Shown here one piece after another: positions 42,118-51,438 of a stretch of DNA of 64,000 nt (position 1 is its first letter; each line of letters starts with the position of its first letter). The stretch is from Umezawaea tangerina. GTDB lineage: Bacteria; Actinomycetota; Actinomycetes; Mycobacteriales; Pseudonocardiaceae. The notes beneath the pieces are model-generated. The model did not search any database. It was not told the origin of the DNA and was given only the letters and a program-made list of their open reading frames with translations. The position numbers and the translations under genes were made by a program. The DNA lies in assembly GCF_003002815.1 (NCBI RefSeq), contig NZ_PVTF01000009.1, positions 1 to 64,000 on the forward strand, given 5' to 3'.

Positions 42118-42186
42118 GGAGGGCGCTGTGGATCGGGGGCAGAGGGGAAGTCTGGCTTCGCCAGCATCGAGCTGCGCTCGACTCGA

Positions 42187-42265
42187 GCATCCTCGGCTTC
42201 GCCGTCGGACCAGGCATCCTCGGCTTCGCCGTTGGACAGAGCATCCGCGCTTCGCGGCGGACAAG
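42187..42265. repeat. 27-bp tandem repeat, about three copies
   Basis: Units at 42187-42213 and 42214-42240 share GCATCCTCGGCTTCGCCGT and a GGAC end; 42241-42265 is a degenerate third copy. They lie next to the long inverted repeat and seem part of the same non-coding element. Confidence 0.65.
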
Positions 42266-42382
42266 GCATCGGCTGGCGCCGACGAGGCCCCAGGCGCTCC
42301 GCGCCGGATGCGCGCTGGCGGGCTGCGCCCAACGGGGCGGGGTGGGTGGGTGCGGTGGGGGTGGCGGGTTGTTGCGGTTGGT

Positions 42383-43309
42383 TTAGAAGGTGCGGGCGTC
42401 TTGCCAGGCGGTGAGGGTGCTCATGGAGATCTGGTCGCGGATCCAGGCGACGTTGCGGTGCCAGGACTGGCTGAAGCCGGGGACGTCTTCCAGGTCGGCC
42501 CAGAGGGGGCGTAGGGCGGAGTCGACGTGGGCGCCGGGCATCCAGAGGCGGACGAGGAGGGTTAGGGCTGAGCCCAGGAGTTTCATGGGGTCGGTGCCCG
42601 CGGCCATGTCGCGTTCGGCTTGTTCGACGACGTTGCCGAGGGCCGTGTAGAGCCAGTCGTGGAGTGCGAGGTCTTCGCAGAAGCGGCTGGCTTCGCCCAG
42701 TAGTTCGGGTGGGACCACCACGTCGACGGTGCGGCGGGACTCGTCGTCGATGTGGAGGTGGACGGCGGGGCGGGCGCCCTTGCGGGCGGTGGCGTTCCAG
42801 CGGAGTTGGGTCGGTTGGGTGCGGAGGCCGGGTTTGTAGTCGAGCTGGGGGCGGCCCTGGACGAGCATGAGCATGCGTTGGCACATGGCGCCGAGGTCGA
42901 GGGTGTCGCGTTGGTGGGAGGACCTCTTGCTGCCGTTGACGACCTGGACCGGCGGGGGGTTGCCGAGGACGTCGACGACGCCGCGGCGGTGCGTGTAGTG
43001 GGTCCACGCCTTGCGTTCGCGGTAGTCGACCCACTCCAGCCTGGTGCGGGAGGACGACTGGAGGACGGCGCCGCCGACGACGACGGCGTGCGTGACGACG
43101 GTGCCGATGCCGCGGGCCTTCGCCTGCGGTTCAGTGGCGAGGGTGCAGTCGACGCCGACGATCGAGTCCGGCGACACCGTGCGGTTGATGGGGCGGTCGG
43201 TGGCGACGACCTGCCTGCCGGGGCGCAGGGAGAGCAGGTCGACGACGGCCTGCCTGGGCAGCGGCAGGGAGTTGCGGAGCAGTCCGGTGCGGACCTCGCC
43301 GATGATCAC
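42383..43309 (-). CDS. SCO2521 family protein
   Basis: This 308-residue protein begins VIIGEVRTGLLRNSLPLPRQAVVDLLSLRPGRQV, a start I associate with the actinobacterial SCO2521 family. It has no recognised catalytic motif; it is probably soluble and beta-rich in its first half and helical later. GTG at 43309 overlaps the previous stop (GTGA). It is the fourth gene of the SCO2524-SCO2523-SCO2522-SCO2521 operon as read here; the function of the family is unknown. Confidence 0.85.
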   Translation of the reverse strand: MIIGEVRTGLLRNSLPLPRQAVVDLLSLRPGRQVVATDRPINRTVSPDSIVGVDCTLATEPQAKARGIGTVVTHAVVVGGAVLQSSSRTRLEWVDYRERKAWTHYTHRRGVVDVLGNPPPVQVVNGSKRSSHQRDTLDLGAMCQRMLMLVQGRPQLDYKPGLRTQPTQLRWNATARKGARPAVHLHIDDESRRTVDVVVPPELLGEASRFCEDLALHDWLYTALGNVVEQAERDMAAGTDPMKLLGSALTLLVRLWMPGAHVDSALRPLWADLEDVPGFSQSWHRNVAWIRDQISMSTLTAWQDARTF

Positions 43310-44325
43310 CACCGGGCACCGGCGACGGGGGCCTCGACGAAGATGTGGGAGACGCGGGAGCTGAGCTGCTCGGGCAGGCGGACGCCTTCGCGGAGCGCGC
43401 GTTCGACGGTCTTGTCGGTGACGGACTTGTCGATGTCGAGGTGGTCGAGGATGACCCGGACCGCGTGCTCGATGCCGAGGTAGCTCTGCGGCAGGATCGA
43501 CGTGGTCCGGTACGCGGCGAACGGCGCGGGGTTCTGGGTCAGCTGCACGACGGCGGGCAGGTCGCTCCACCGCTTCGGCCAGCTGTCACCGGTCCAGCGC
43601 TGGGGCTGGGCCACGGGTTCGCCCTCGTAGCGCAGGGCGCCGAGGCGCAGCAGCTGCCACACCGAGGCCAGGAACGGGCAGGACCACTGGCGGCGTTCGA
43701 CCAGCCTGCCGTCGACCCGTTCGGTCCGGTCCTTCCACAGCTCCACGTCGAGGAAGATCGAGTGGTTGCGCTTGCCGAACTCCACCGGCGGTTCCCAGTC
43801 GGTCACCGGCATCATCGCCTGGTTGCCGGAGTTCGTGTCGGGGGCGCGCTCGCCGTTGCACAGCCAGCCCGAGTCCTGCACGGGCGGGCGCGCGCCGGTC
43901 GTGCCGACCGGGGGTTCCGGCAGCAGCATCGCGGCCGTCAGCTCGGCCAGCGGCACCCGGTCGGCCTCGAAGCACCCTGCCTCGCGGGCCAGGTAGTCGA
44001 TGGTGATGCCGAACTCGTCCGCGATGCCCAGCAGCCGGTCGACGATCTCGTCGGGACTGGTGTCGGTCCGGAAGTAGTCGTCGATCAGGAAGCACGTGCT
44101 CAGCCGCGGCTTGACCACGCCGTCGAGGTCGGCCGCCAGCGCCGTGCGGGTCGCCTCCAGCCAGGGCAGCACCTTGCGGAACTGGGTGCGGATGCGCTCG
44201 TCGCCGTCGGCCAGGTCCTCCATGTAGAAGTGGCCGACCTCCACCGACAGGTGCGACAGCGCGACGTGGCGCGGCTCCGGCTTGGCGGTGGCCTCGGTGT
44301 AGGCGGACGTGTCGATGGTGGTCAC
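43306..44325 (-). CDS. SCO2522 family protein
   Basis: This 339-residue protein of the SCO2522 family was recognised from context and from segments such as LSHLSVEVGHFYMEDL, FLIDDYF and ELWKDR. Acidic FLIDDYF and FLDVELW pairs might bind metal, but no known fold is assigned. GTG at 44325 overlaps the P-loop gene's stop. It is likely a complex partner of the ParA-like protein. Confidence 0.8.
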   Translation of the reverse strand: MTTIDTSAYTEATAKPEPRHVALSHLSVEVGHFYMEDLADGDERIRTQFRKVLPWLEATRTALAADLDGVVKPRLSTCFLIDDYFRTDTSPDEIVDRLLGIADEFGITIDYLAREAGCFEADRVPLAELTAAMLLPEPPVGTTGARPPVQDSGWLCNGERAPDTNSGNQAMMPVTDWEPPVEFGKRNHSIFLDVELWKDRTERVDGRLVERRQWSCPFLASVWQLLRLGALRYEGEPVAQPQRWTGDSWPKRWSDLPAVVQLTQNPAPFAAYRTTSILPQSYLGIEHAVRVILDHLDIDKSVTDKTVERALREGVRLPEQLSSRVSHIFVEAPVAGARW

Positions 44326-45230
44326 ATCCCCTCCCACACCGCGTCGTCGGTCAGCCGCACGGACAGCTCCCGGAAGGACTTGACGGTACCGGCGTTGGCG
44401 ATCTTCGCCGAGACGTCCGACTCGGCGATGATCTGCTCCCGCCACTGCAGCACGGGCTCCACGGGGGTTGTGCCCAGGATCCGGCTGCGGCCGAGCCGGT
44501 TGTCCACGGCGAGCTTGCGCAGCTCCTCGTCGCAGGCGTGCAGCCAGGTCGCCTGGGCGGCGGTCTGGCCTGGATTGTGCTCCCTGAGGTTCGGCACGGC
44601 CACCCGCACGAACCGGATGGCGTCCAGCAGGGTGTCCTGGTCGTGGCCCGCGCTCTTGCCGACGGCGAGCAGCCCGCGGTCGCCGTAGACCAGTCCGTTC
44701 GCCGCCACGATGTGCTGGTGGGTCCAGCGGTGGAACACCAGCCAGCGGGCCGTGACACCGCGCATCGACGGCTGGGCGGTGGCCATCAGCGCCATCGTCA
44801 ACGCGGCCGAGCGGCCGGCGCTCAGGTCGACGACGACCACGTCGAACTCGCTGTCGAGCCGGGTGAACAGCTCGACGCAGCGCTGCTGGATCTCGCGGGT
44901 GGTGCCGAACTCGGCGCCGCCCTTGTCGCCGGGGAAGAACGCGAGCCTGCCCGCGCGGACGTTGGACCCGCGCAGGTCCTGGCGGGTGGTCTGCCGCCAC
45001 ACGTCCAGCCTGCGCGGATCGGTGATCCCGTCGGTGAAGTAGGTGTGCAGGCCCTCGCGCTCGACACCGCGCTCGGCCCTGGGGATCTCGAAGATCGCCC
45101 CCGAGGTCGGCGAGCCGAAGTCGAAGTCCAGGTAGGCGACGTCCAGCCGCTGGGCGAGGTGGAACGCGATGTTGCAGCTGGTCACCGAACGACCGGTGCC
45201 GCCCTTGTCGGATGACGCGAAGACGAGCAC
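44322..45230 (-). CDS. SCO2523 family variant P-loop protein (ParA/MinD-like)
   Basis: This 302-residue protein has the deviant Walker A FASSDKGGTGRSVTS (KGGTGRS, 9-15), a Walker A' region YLDFDFGSPT and Walker B VVVVDLSAGRS. These mark the ParA/MinD/SIMIBI class of dimerising ATPases that position or assemble partners on membranes or DNA. It is co-encoded with SCO2521/2522/2524 relatives, which could be its partners. It starts directly after the SCO2524-like stop with no gap. Confidence 0.88.
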   Translation of the reverse strand: MLVFASSDKGGTGRSVTSCNIAFHLAQRLDVAYLDFDFGSPTSGAIFEIPRAERGVEREGLHTYFTDGITDPRRLDVWRQTTRQDLRGSNVRAGRLAFFPGDKGGAEFGTTREIQQRCVELFTRLDSEFDVVVVDLSAGRSAALTMALMATAQPSMRGVTARWLVFHRWTHQHIVAANGLVYGDRGLLAVGKSAGHDQDTLLDAIRFVRVAVPNLREHNPGQTAAQATWLHACDEELRKLAVDNRLGRSRILGTTPVEPVLQWREQIIAESDVSAKIANAGTVKSFRELSVRLTDDAVWEGM

Positions 45231-47108
45231 CTACGCCCCCCTCGACGCGTCGTTGTGGGCCACGTTCATCTCGTCCAGGCTGAGCAGCGCGGCCAGCGCC
45301 AGCGCGTTCGCGGTACCGGGCTGCTCGGTGATGACCTCGCGGGCCCGGCTGAGCCGCCGTTCGATGACGACGATCTCCGCGCTGCGCGCCGAGGTGTCGT
45401 CGGAGTCTGAGTTGACCAGCAACCGGTTGAGCAGGTGCTCGGCCTCGTGCAGCGCCTCCTCCGCGCGGGCCCGCATGCCGGGGCTGCGCAGCGGCTGCTG
45501 CTGGAACGTGCGCGACCCGGCGATCAGGGCCTCGATGACGCGCTCGGTCATCGCCCACGACGGGAGCTTCTCGGCGGGCAGCCGGGCGTCGGAGAACAGC
45601 GTCTCGCCGGGGTCGTCCCATAGGCCCAGCGCGTCGCCGTCGTGGATCCGGCGCTTGTCGAGGTGGTCCATCGTCGTCTCGGCCAGCCGCATCAGCCGGT
45701 CGCGGGCGACCCGGTTGGCCGACAGCGCGGCGGCCTGGAGGCAGCGCTTGAGCAGCAGCGGCGCGAAGTCTCGGGCGTGCCAGTAGAGCTGCGGCCCGAT
45801 CTCGTCCGACCCGACCAGGGTCATCCGGACACCGGGGACGTGCATGTCGACCGCGGGGTCGTCCTTGGTGACGCGGCGGGTGATGCGGCCGCGCTGGGCG
45901 AGCGACTCGAACACGGACACGGCGCGGTTGAGGTCGTCGTCGGTGGCCTGCCTGGCCTCGAGGTCCTGCACCAGCACCGCGGACACCAGCAGCGAGAAGT
46001 AGTCGGACTCCTCGCCGTCGGAGGTGCGCCAGGGGATGTCCTCCAGCGGCCACGTCCTGCCGAACCGGGCGATGCCGGACCAGTACCGCTGGGTCAGGTC
46101 CCAGCGGATCTGCAGCGCCTCGGCGAGGCGGCGCTGCTCGTCGTCGAGCAGGTTGAGCTCACGGGTGCGCTGCGACCGGAGGTCGTTGATGCCGTCGAGC
46201 GCGAGCACGGTCGAGTACAGGTAGGGCCGGGCGGCGGCGATGCCCGCCTCCGCCCCGATCGCGGGCTGCCGGTCGAACGCGCTCCTGGTCAGGTCCAGCT
46301 CCACCTCGGGGGCGTTGCGCACGATCCCCCAGCCCCAGCCGATCTCGAAGAGCCTGCTCTCCTCCTCGAGCTTGCGGTCGGTGCTGACGCCGAGGCGGAC
46401 GTCGTCCAGCAGCAGGGTCCGCACGCGCTGCAGCCGTTCGCGCAGCCGGGACACCACGACCTGCTCCGGCAGGCCGCCCTGGTTGACCATGTCCAGCATC
46501 GCCGCGCGGACCTCGCGGTCGGCCCGGTCGTCCAGGCCGACGGTGTTGACCACGAACGACCGCAGCAGGCCGATCTGGGCGGCGGTGAGCCGCCTGCTCA
46601 GCGCGGCCTGGAGGCGTTCGATCCTGGCGACCAGCGCGGGCCTGCGGACCACCTGGGGCTTGTAGACGTTGAGGAAGCCCAGCGCGGCCAGGCAGAGCGT
46701 GAGCGACAGCGAGTAGGAGTCGACCAGACCCATGGCCAGCTGCTCCTCGGTCGGCGCCGTGGAGTCGTCGTCCGTGCTGAGGTATCCGCCACCGCCGAAG
46801 CTCGGCTCGTCGCCCACGGTGTGCCGCTCGACGTAGTCCTCGATGACCTCGACCAGCCGGTGCGGGATGGTGCGCGGCTCGCCGAACCGCTCCAAAGCCT
46901 TGGCGGCGTCCTCCGCCATCACGTCCGGCAGCTCCAGCGCGAGGGCCGGGACCTCGGTCGCCGGGTACAGCAGGCAGATCAGCTGCTCGGTGTCGCTGAG
47001 CGAGTTGGACTCCTCGCGACCGCCCCACACCCACGTGCCGTCGCGATAGGAGGACTTGATCACCGACCGCCAGATATCGAGGATCTGTCGTCTCGGTTGA
47101 ATTCTCAT
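45231..47108 (-). CDS. SCO2524 family protein
   Basis: This 625-residue protein is mostly helical. The N-terminus MRIQPRRQILDIWRS and the segment YRDGTWVWGGREESNSLSDTEQLICLLYPATEVP are characteristic of the SCO2524 family as I know it. No enzyme motif is visible. It is the first gene of the four-gene unit and separated by 79 bp from the methyltransferase. A scaffold or effector role is a guess. Confidence 0.82.
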   Translation of the reverse strand: MRIQPRRQILDIWRSVIKSSYRDGTWVWGGREESNSLSDTEQLICLLYPATEVPALALELPDVMAEDAAKALERFGEPRTIPHRLVEVIEDYVERHTVGDEPSFGGGGYLSTDDDSTAPTEEQLAMGLVDSYSLSLTLCLAALGFLNVYKPQVVRRPALVARIERLQAALSRRLTAAQIGLLRSFVVNTVGLDDRADREVRAAMLDMVNQGGLPEQVVVSRLRERLQRVRTLLLDDVRLGVSTDRKLEEESRLFEIGWGWGIVRNAPEVELDLTRSAFDRQPAIGAEAGIAAARPYLYSTVLALDGINDLRSQRTRELNLLDDEQRRLAEALQIRWDLTQRYWSGIARFGRTWPLEDIPWRTSDGEESDYFSLLVSAVLVQDLEARQATDDDLNRAVSVFESLAQRGRITRRVTKDDPAVDMHVPGVRMTLVGSDEIGPQLYWHARDFAPLLLKRCLQAAALSANRVARDRLMRLAETTMDHLDKRRIHDGDALGLWDDPGETLFSDARLPAEKLPSWAMTERVIEALIAGSRTFQQQPLRSPGMRARAEEALHEAEHLLNRLLVNSDSDDTSARSAEIVVIERRLSRAREVITEQPGTANALALAALLSLDEMNVAHNDASRGA

Positions 47109-47187
47109 CGCTGTCCCAAAGGTGAGTGCGGCGCGCAATGACGGCGGTCGAGCGACCCGCCGCGCGGCGTGGCGAACGGTATCATGG

Positions 47188-48027
47188 TCATCGGCCTTCC
47201 GACGGCAGCGGCGCACCCGCCGAAGAGGCCGGTTCGGCACCGGTCCACGGCGTTTCCGACGCCCGTCCACAGGCGACGATCATGCCCGTGTACCCGTCCC
47301 GCAGCGGTGGTCCGCCATTGGTCCCGATGCGGTCGACGACCAGATCCGTCGCCCGTCCGGAAAGGCAGCCGGTGACGTCGTGGTGGTCGACGGCGACGGC
47401 GGGGAACTCGATCCCGGCCACCTCGTAACCGAGCGAGTTCTCCATGAACGCGATGCAGAAGGGCGCGCCGGGGCGCAGGACGCCGAGGAACCCGTGCACG
47501 GCGTCGGCGAACTCGCCGCGCTGCGAGGTGATGGACTCGGCGACGAAGAACATCGTCCCCATGTCCCACCGCCCCGCGGCCGGGTCCAGCGCGAACACGC
47601 TGCCGGGCACCACCTCCACCCGGCGGGCGAGCGCGTCGCGCGGGTGCTCACCCAGCCCGGCGTAGTGCGGGCTCTCCCCCAGCACGGACCAGAAGTCGCT
47701 CCACACGTCGGGCCAGGACGGCCAGTCCGCCGCGGTCTGCTCGGCCAGCCACTCCAGGTTCGACTTGGCGTGCTCGTAGAGGGTGATCGACTCGCAGAAC
47801 GGCAGCATCGACAGCGCCGGGTACAGGTTCGCGCCGGTGCCCACGTCGATCCCCCGCAGCCCCACCGGCGCGTGCCCGGAGGGGAACTGGGCCCCGAAGA
47901 AGTCCCGCACCAGTTCGACGACCCGGTGGTCCTCGCCGCGGACCTCGGCGTAGTTGCGCGCCAGGTAGTCGTCCGGATCGAACCGGTACCACGGAACATC
48001 AGCGTTGCGCTGTCCCCCATTTTGCAC
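47188..48027 (-). CDS. SCO2525 family SAM-dependent methyltransferase
   Basis: This 279-residue class I methyltransferase resembles the NNMT/PNMT/TEMT type: WYRFDPDDYLARNYAEVRGED, motif I GIDVGTGANLYPALSMLP, an acidic motif II (ITLYEHAKSNLEWL) and FFVAESITS. It should methylate a small amine or a partner protein with S-adenosylmethionine. GTG at 48027 follows AAGGGG. It precedes the SCO2524-like gene in the same direction. The substrate is unknown. Confidence 0.87.
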   Translation of the reverse strand: MQNGGQRNADVPWYRFDPDDYLARNYAEVRGEDHRVVELVRDFFGAQFPSGHAPVGLRGIDVGTGANLYPALSMLPFCESITLYEHAKSNLEWLAEQTAADWPSWPDVWSDFWSVLGESPHYAGLGEHPRDALARRVEVVPGSVFALDPAAGRWDMGTMFFVAESITSQRGEFADAVHGFLGVLRPGAPFCIAFMENSLGYEVAGIEFPAVAVDHHDVTGCLSGRATDLVVDRIGTNGGPPLRDGYTGMIVACGRASETPWTGAEPASSAGAPLPSEGR

Positions 48028-48167
48028 CCTGTCCCCTTTTGCGCACGATCGAAGTCAGCCGGTCCGGCCCGCACGTGGTCGTTCCACCATGATCGGACAA
48101 CCGCCACCTGCAGGCGATCCGCGATACGGCTGAACAAAGCGTCCCATCGCGCATTCCCGGCGACGCT

Positions 48168-48183
48168 GGAATAGATTTATTCC
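48168..48183. promoter_or_regulatory. GGAATA-TATTCC inverted repeat upstream of the methyltransferase
   Basis: Perfect 6-bp arms surround GATT in the AT-richest part of the 299-bp interval before the SCO2525-like gene. It is a plausible operator for the five-gene unit. Nothing else notable is seen in 48028-48326. Confidence 0.4.
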
Positions 48184-48326
48184 GCCACGGGTGGAAATGC
48201 TCTACCGCCAAGGGACACCAGAGCGACACCCAGGACAGCCACCCGCAGACCGGCGGCCGTGCGCGCGGGACCCCGTTGCCCCACCACCGGGAGCGTCCGT
48301 CCACACCAGACCCGGCAACACCACCG

Positions 48327-48710
48327 TCACCCGGAGAAGCGCTCCCACGCCGACTGCCGCGTCATCCCCAACGCCGCCCCGATCCGCACCCACGTCACAC
48401 CGCGCGCCCGCAGCTCCAACACCCGCTCCCGCAACCCCGCCTCGACCTGCGTGACGGTCGCCGCGATCCGCGGCAGGTGCCCCAACAACACCTCGTCCGC
48501 CATCACCGACCACTCCGGCACCCGGTCGTCCGACGAACCGTCGTCCGACGCCAGGATCTCCTCGCACTTCCCCACGCACTCATCGCAGATGTACAGCCCA
48601 GGCCCGGCGATCATCTTCCGCACCTCGACCGCGGCCTTGCCGCAGAACGAACAACTCGGCGGGAACACCGTTCCGGACACCACCCACCCCCATCCCACGT
48701 TGTCAGGCAT
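48327..48710 (-). CDS. ClpX-type C4 zinc finger/HTH protein
   Basis: This 127-residue protein has a ClpX N-terminal zinc finger (CSFCGK...[10 protein letters not shown], four Cys) followed by a linker and a helix-turn-helix-like end ([33 protein letters not shown]). It lacks the ClpX AAA+ domain. The HTH resembles sigma-like and regulatory helices, so it probably binds DNA and recognises a protein partner through the finger. A perfect inverted repeat overlaps its start codon, suggesting autoregulation. Confidence 0.85.
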   Translation of the reverse strand: MPDNVGWGWVVSGTVFPPSCSFCGKAAVEVRKMIAGPGLYICDECVGKCEEILASDDGSSDDRVPEWSVMADEVLLGHLPRIAATVTQVEAGLRERVLELRARGVTWVRIGAALGMTRQSAWERFSG

Positions 48711-48720
48711 TCCCTGACAA
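48700..48720. promoter_or_regulatory. Inverted repeat spanning the start codon of the ClpX-zinc-finger gene
   Basis: TTGTCAGG and CCTGACAA form perfect 8-bp arms around 5 nt that contain the ATG. It could be an operator, or a hairpin that hides the start codon. Confidence 0.55.
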
Positions 48721-48776
48721 CACCACCCAGCATACCGACCCCCACCACCCGCCGTAACCCCTCGACCGCCTCCGCG

Positions 48777-50093
48777 TCAGGCGTGCGAACCCGTGGCGAC
48801 CCCGGCGTTGGCCGCCAGCCACGTCGCCCGGTGCTCCCTGGACATAGCTTCCGCCGCGGCCACCGCGTCCGCCGAGACCTCATCGGTCCCCCAACCGCGC
48901 AACGTCTCCGCGATGCGCTCGACGAAGAACCGCCCCATCGGCGTGAGATCGGCTTCGGCGAGCAACGTCCCGGCCGCGGACAGCGTGGCGATCCGCCACC
49001 TGATGAACTCGACCTCCGCCCGGTCACCCGGCAGGCCGCGCTCACGCCGCCAGAAGGCCGTCACGCCCAGGTGGGCATAGGTGCCGTGCAGGACTCCCAA
49101 CAGCGGCCGGGCGTCATCGCGCCACGGCGCGTAGAAGAGCCTGCCGGGATCGGAGGCGACCAGGGGGAACAGGTCCAGCACCACGGTCAGCTTGGCGTGC
49201 TGCAGCTCGTGCGCCAGGGTCTCCGCCGCCGCCCGGTCGTCGACCGGCAACGACAGGAACACGCACCCGAACCCGTCGGCCAGGGTCACGCTGGTCGGAC
49301 CGCCCGCGGCACCCAACGGCGTCAGCACGCCCACCGCGGCCGCCACCTCGGCCGCCACCTCGGGATGCCGTTCGGTCAGCACGGCCCACCCTCCCGCGAG
49401 GCGGTCGCACCACTGCTCGACATCGAGCGGCCAGGCGGCGTCGGCGCCGGCCCGCAGCTCAGCGGGCAGGTGGACGTGCGCCCACGGGTCGAGCAGGAAC
49501 CCCACCGCGCCGAGGTCGATCCGCCGAAGGCCGCGCCACCCCGGCACGTCCTGGTGGGGGTCCTCGGGCACGAAAACCTCACCGCCGCCACGGCGCAGCG
49601 AAGTCCCACCGCCACCCGCGACCACCTCCACCTCACCACCGGTCGGTGGCAGGTGCGCCACCCCCAGGGAGGGCAGCGGGAAGTCACCACCGCGTTGGTC
49701 CGCGACCGGAACCGCCGCGTCCACACCGGCGTGCACGGCGGCGGCCACCACCACCGTGGCCAGGGTCGCGGGTCGGGCGAGCGCGCCCCCTCCCGGTCGG
49801 CGCAGCAGCAGCGACTCCTGGCGCGCCCACGCGCCCACCGACGGGTGGGCGAGCACCCCGTCCACCGCCTCCGGGGCGAGCCGCGCGATCCTCGTCAGCT
49901 CGCGCCCCGCGGCGGCGGCGACGTCCGCGTCGGGATGGCCGGTCGCCCGCGTCTCGGCCACCAGGTCGCCGATGAGCTGCGACGTGCGACTGCGCCGGAC
50001 GTCCACCAGCAGCTTCGCCGCCTCGGGACCGCCACCGCCGACCGCCAGGTCGTCCAGCAGGCGACGGGGGACGCGGTACGGGCTCGCCGTCAC
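48777..50093 (-). CDS. HExxH domain protein, putative 2-oxoglutarate-type peptide beta-hydroxylase
   Basis: This 438-residue protein has AETLAHELQHAKL with the HExxH metal motif (His295, Glu296, His299), followed by LGVLHGTYAHLGV supplying further His. Proteins of this type sit beside FxsB radical SAM enzymes, and recent family names describe them as alpha-ketoglutarate-dependent HExxH peptide beta-hydroxylases. It starts with GTG overlapping the radical SAM stop (GTGA), so both act on one peptide in a coupled unit. The predicted reaction is beta-hydroxylation of a residue in the crosslinked core; protease activity is the older, now less likely, interpretation. Confidence 0.82.
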   Translation of the reverse strand: MTASPYRVPRRLLDDLAVGGGGPEAAKLLVDVRRSRTSQLIGDLVAETRATGHPDADVAAAAGRELTRIARLAPEAVDGVLAHPSVGAWARQESLLLRRPGGGALARPATLATVVVAAAVHAGVDAAVPVADQRGGDFPLPSLGVAHLPPTGGEVEVVAGGGGTSLRRGGGEVFVPEDPHQDVPGWRGLRRIDLGAVGFLLDPWAHVHLPAELRAGADAAWPLDVEQWCDRLAGGWAVLTERHPEVAAEVAAAVGVLTPLGAAGGPTSVTLADGFGCVFLSLPVDDRAAAETLAHELQHAKLTVVLDLFPLVASDPGRLFYAPWRDDARPLLGVLHGTYAHLGVTAFWRRERGLPGDRAEVEFIRWRIATLSAAGTLLAEADLTPMGRFFVERIAETLRGWGTDEVSADAVAAAEAMSREHRATWLAANAGVATGSHA

Positions 50094-51274
50094 GACGACC
50101 TCCTCAACCGGGTGAGGTCGGTGACCAGGCGCGTGCGCACGTGCCCGACGAGCGCGAAGAGGTCCTTGCAGTACACCGACGGGTGGTCGAACCCGTCGCG
50201 GTCGTACCGGTGCACCGGCAGCCCGCCCCCGCACACCCGCCGCACCGGGCACCCGCGGCACTCCGACGGCAGTCCGGCGGCACCGAGCTGGCGTTCCGCG
50301 ACGGCGGGCAGCCGCAGGGCGGCGTCGAACGGGTCGCGGTGGACGTGCAGCCCGGTCGCCGCGGCCCCCTCGAACGTCGAGGCCAACATGTCGGAGTCCT
50401 CGATCGACCCGTCGGTCTCCACCACGATCATCCTGGCCGGGCTGAGCCCGACTCCCTCCACTCCCGACCGGCCACCGAGCGCCACGTTGATCATCTCGTC
50501 GAAGACCCGCACCCCGGTCTCCCGGACCGGCGCTCCGTACCACCGGTCAAAAATGGCGATCAACCACTCCGCGTAAGGCGTTTCCACCGCACCGCGATCG
50601 CGCCCCGGCGGCGGTTCCAGCCAATTCCCATGGGGCAACAGGAAATCGACCGCGGGCGGCCGGAATCCCACCAGGCTCTCGTAGACGTCGATCGGGTCGT
50701 TGCGAATGTCCACAGTGCACAGGAAACCGGCGAACACCGCGCGGAACTCGTCGCCCTCCAGCTCCTCCAGCCGCGCGGCGATCCGGTCGTACGTCCCGCG
50801 ACCGTCGTGACCACGGCGGTGGCGGTCGTGCGCCTCCCGACCGCCGTCCAGGCTCAGGCTGACCCGCACGCCGAGGTCGTGCAGCAACGCCAGGAACGGG
50901 CGGTCGAGCAGCGTGCCGTTGGTCTGCAGGGACACCTGGACGACCGCGTCGTCCCCCACCGCCCCGCGCACCGCCCCGACGCAGTAGGAGATCATCTCCG
51001 GCCCCGCGAGCAGCGGCTCACCACCGTGCAGGACCAGCTCCACCGAAGGGATCCCGTGCGCGCGGACGTGGTCGGCGATGCGGCGCGCGGCGCTGTCGAC
51101 CACCACGCGGGACATCGCCCTCGGCCGTGTCCTCCACCGCTGGTCGGCCATCGTGTAGACGTAGCAGTAGTCGCAGGCCAGGTTGCACCTGCCGTGCACC
51201 TTGAGGATGAACTGCCGCAACGACAGGGGCGCCCTCACCACTGCTGATCCCACTCTCTCCCCGTTCTCCACCAC
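50090..51274 (-). CDS. FxsB-type radical SAM/SPASM cyclophane synthase
   Basis: This 394-residue protein has the SAM-cluster motif CNLACDYC (Cys30, Cys34, Cys37), GGEPLL, SLQTNGTLL and LSLDGG, all canonical. C-terminal SPASM-like cysteines are Cys339, Cys342, Cys348 and Cys369. FxsB-family enzymes crosslink an aromatic ring to the beta-carbon of a residue two positions on, making three-residue cyclophanes. Here the neighbouring precursor offers Phe51-Gln-Asn53. Many FxsB proteins carry a C-terminal metallohydrolase-like extension; here that part is a separate coupled gene. Internal GTGs make the exact start uncertain. Confidence 0.88.
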   Translation of the reverse strand: MVENGERVGSAVVRAPLSLRQFILKVHGRCNLACDYCYVYTMADQRWRTRPRAMSRVVVDSAARRIADHVRAHGIPSVELVLHGGEPLLAGPEMISYCVGAVRGAVGDDAVVQVSLQTNGTLLDRPFLALLHDLGVRVSLSLDGGREAHDRHRRGHDGRGTYDRIAARLEELEGDEFRAVFAGFLCTVDIRNDPIDVYESLVGFRPPAVDFLLPHGNWLEPPPGRDRGAVETPYAEWLIAIFDRWYGAPVRETGVRVFDEMINVALGGRSGVEGVGLSPARMIVVETDGSIEDSDMLASTFEGAAATGLHVHRDPFDAALRLPAVAERQLGAAGLPSECRGCPVRRVCGGGLPVHRYDRDGFDHPSVYCKDLFALVGHVRTRLVTDLTRLRRSS

Positions 51275-51438
51275 ACCTGGACCACATACGGAAGATCGCC
51301 CGTGGCGTCCGCGGTGTCACAATCCTGGTGGACGACCTTCCCCGCGACCTTCGGGGGCACGCCCACAGCCACCCGATCTGCTGATCGGTTCGACAAAGTG
51401 CGAACCAGGGGCCGAGCGGGCCGGTTCCATGACTACGA

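Larger units (their letters stand above)
41945..42382. other. Non-coding repeat patch
   Basis: This 438-bp stretch holds no credible gene. It contains a long perfect inverted repeat and a short tandem array (listed separately). The local composition, rich in GCTTCGC and GCATCC motifs, is unlike both flanking genes. Confidence 0.6.

Noticed and set aside
48276-50576. Very long plus-strand frame across the HExxH gene
   Set aside because: It is a shadow of 48777-50093; no domain, and the opposite strand has the HExxH and radical SAM motifs in coupled genes.
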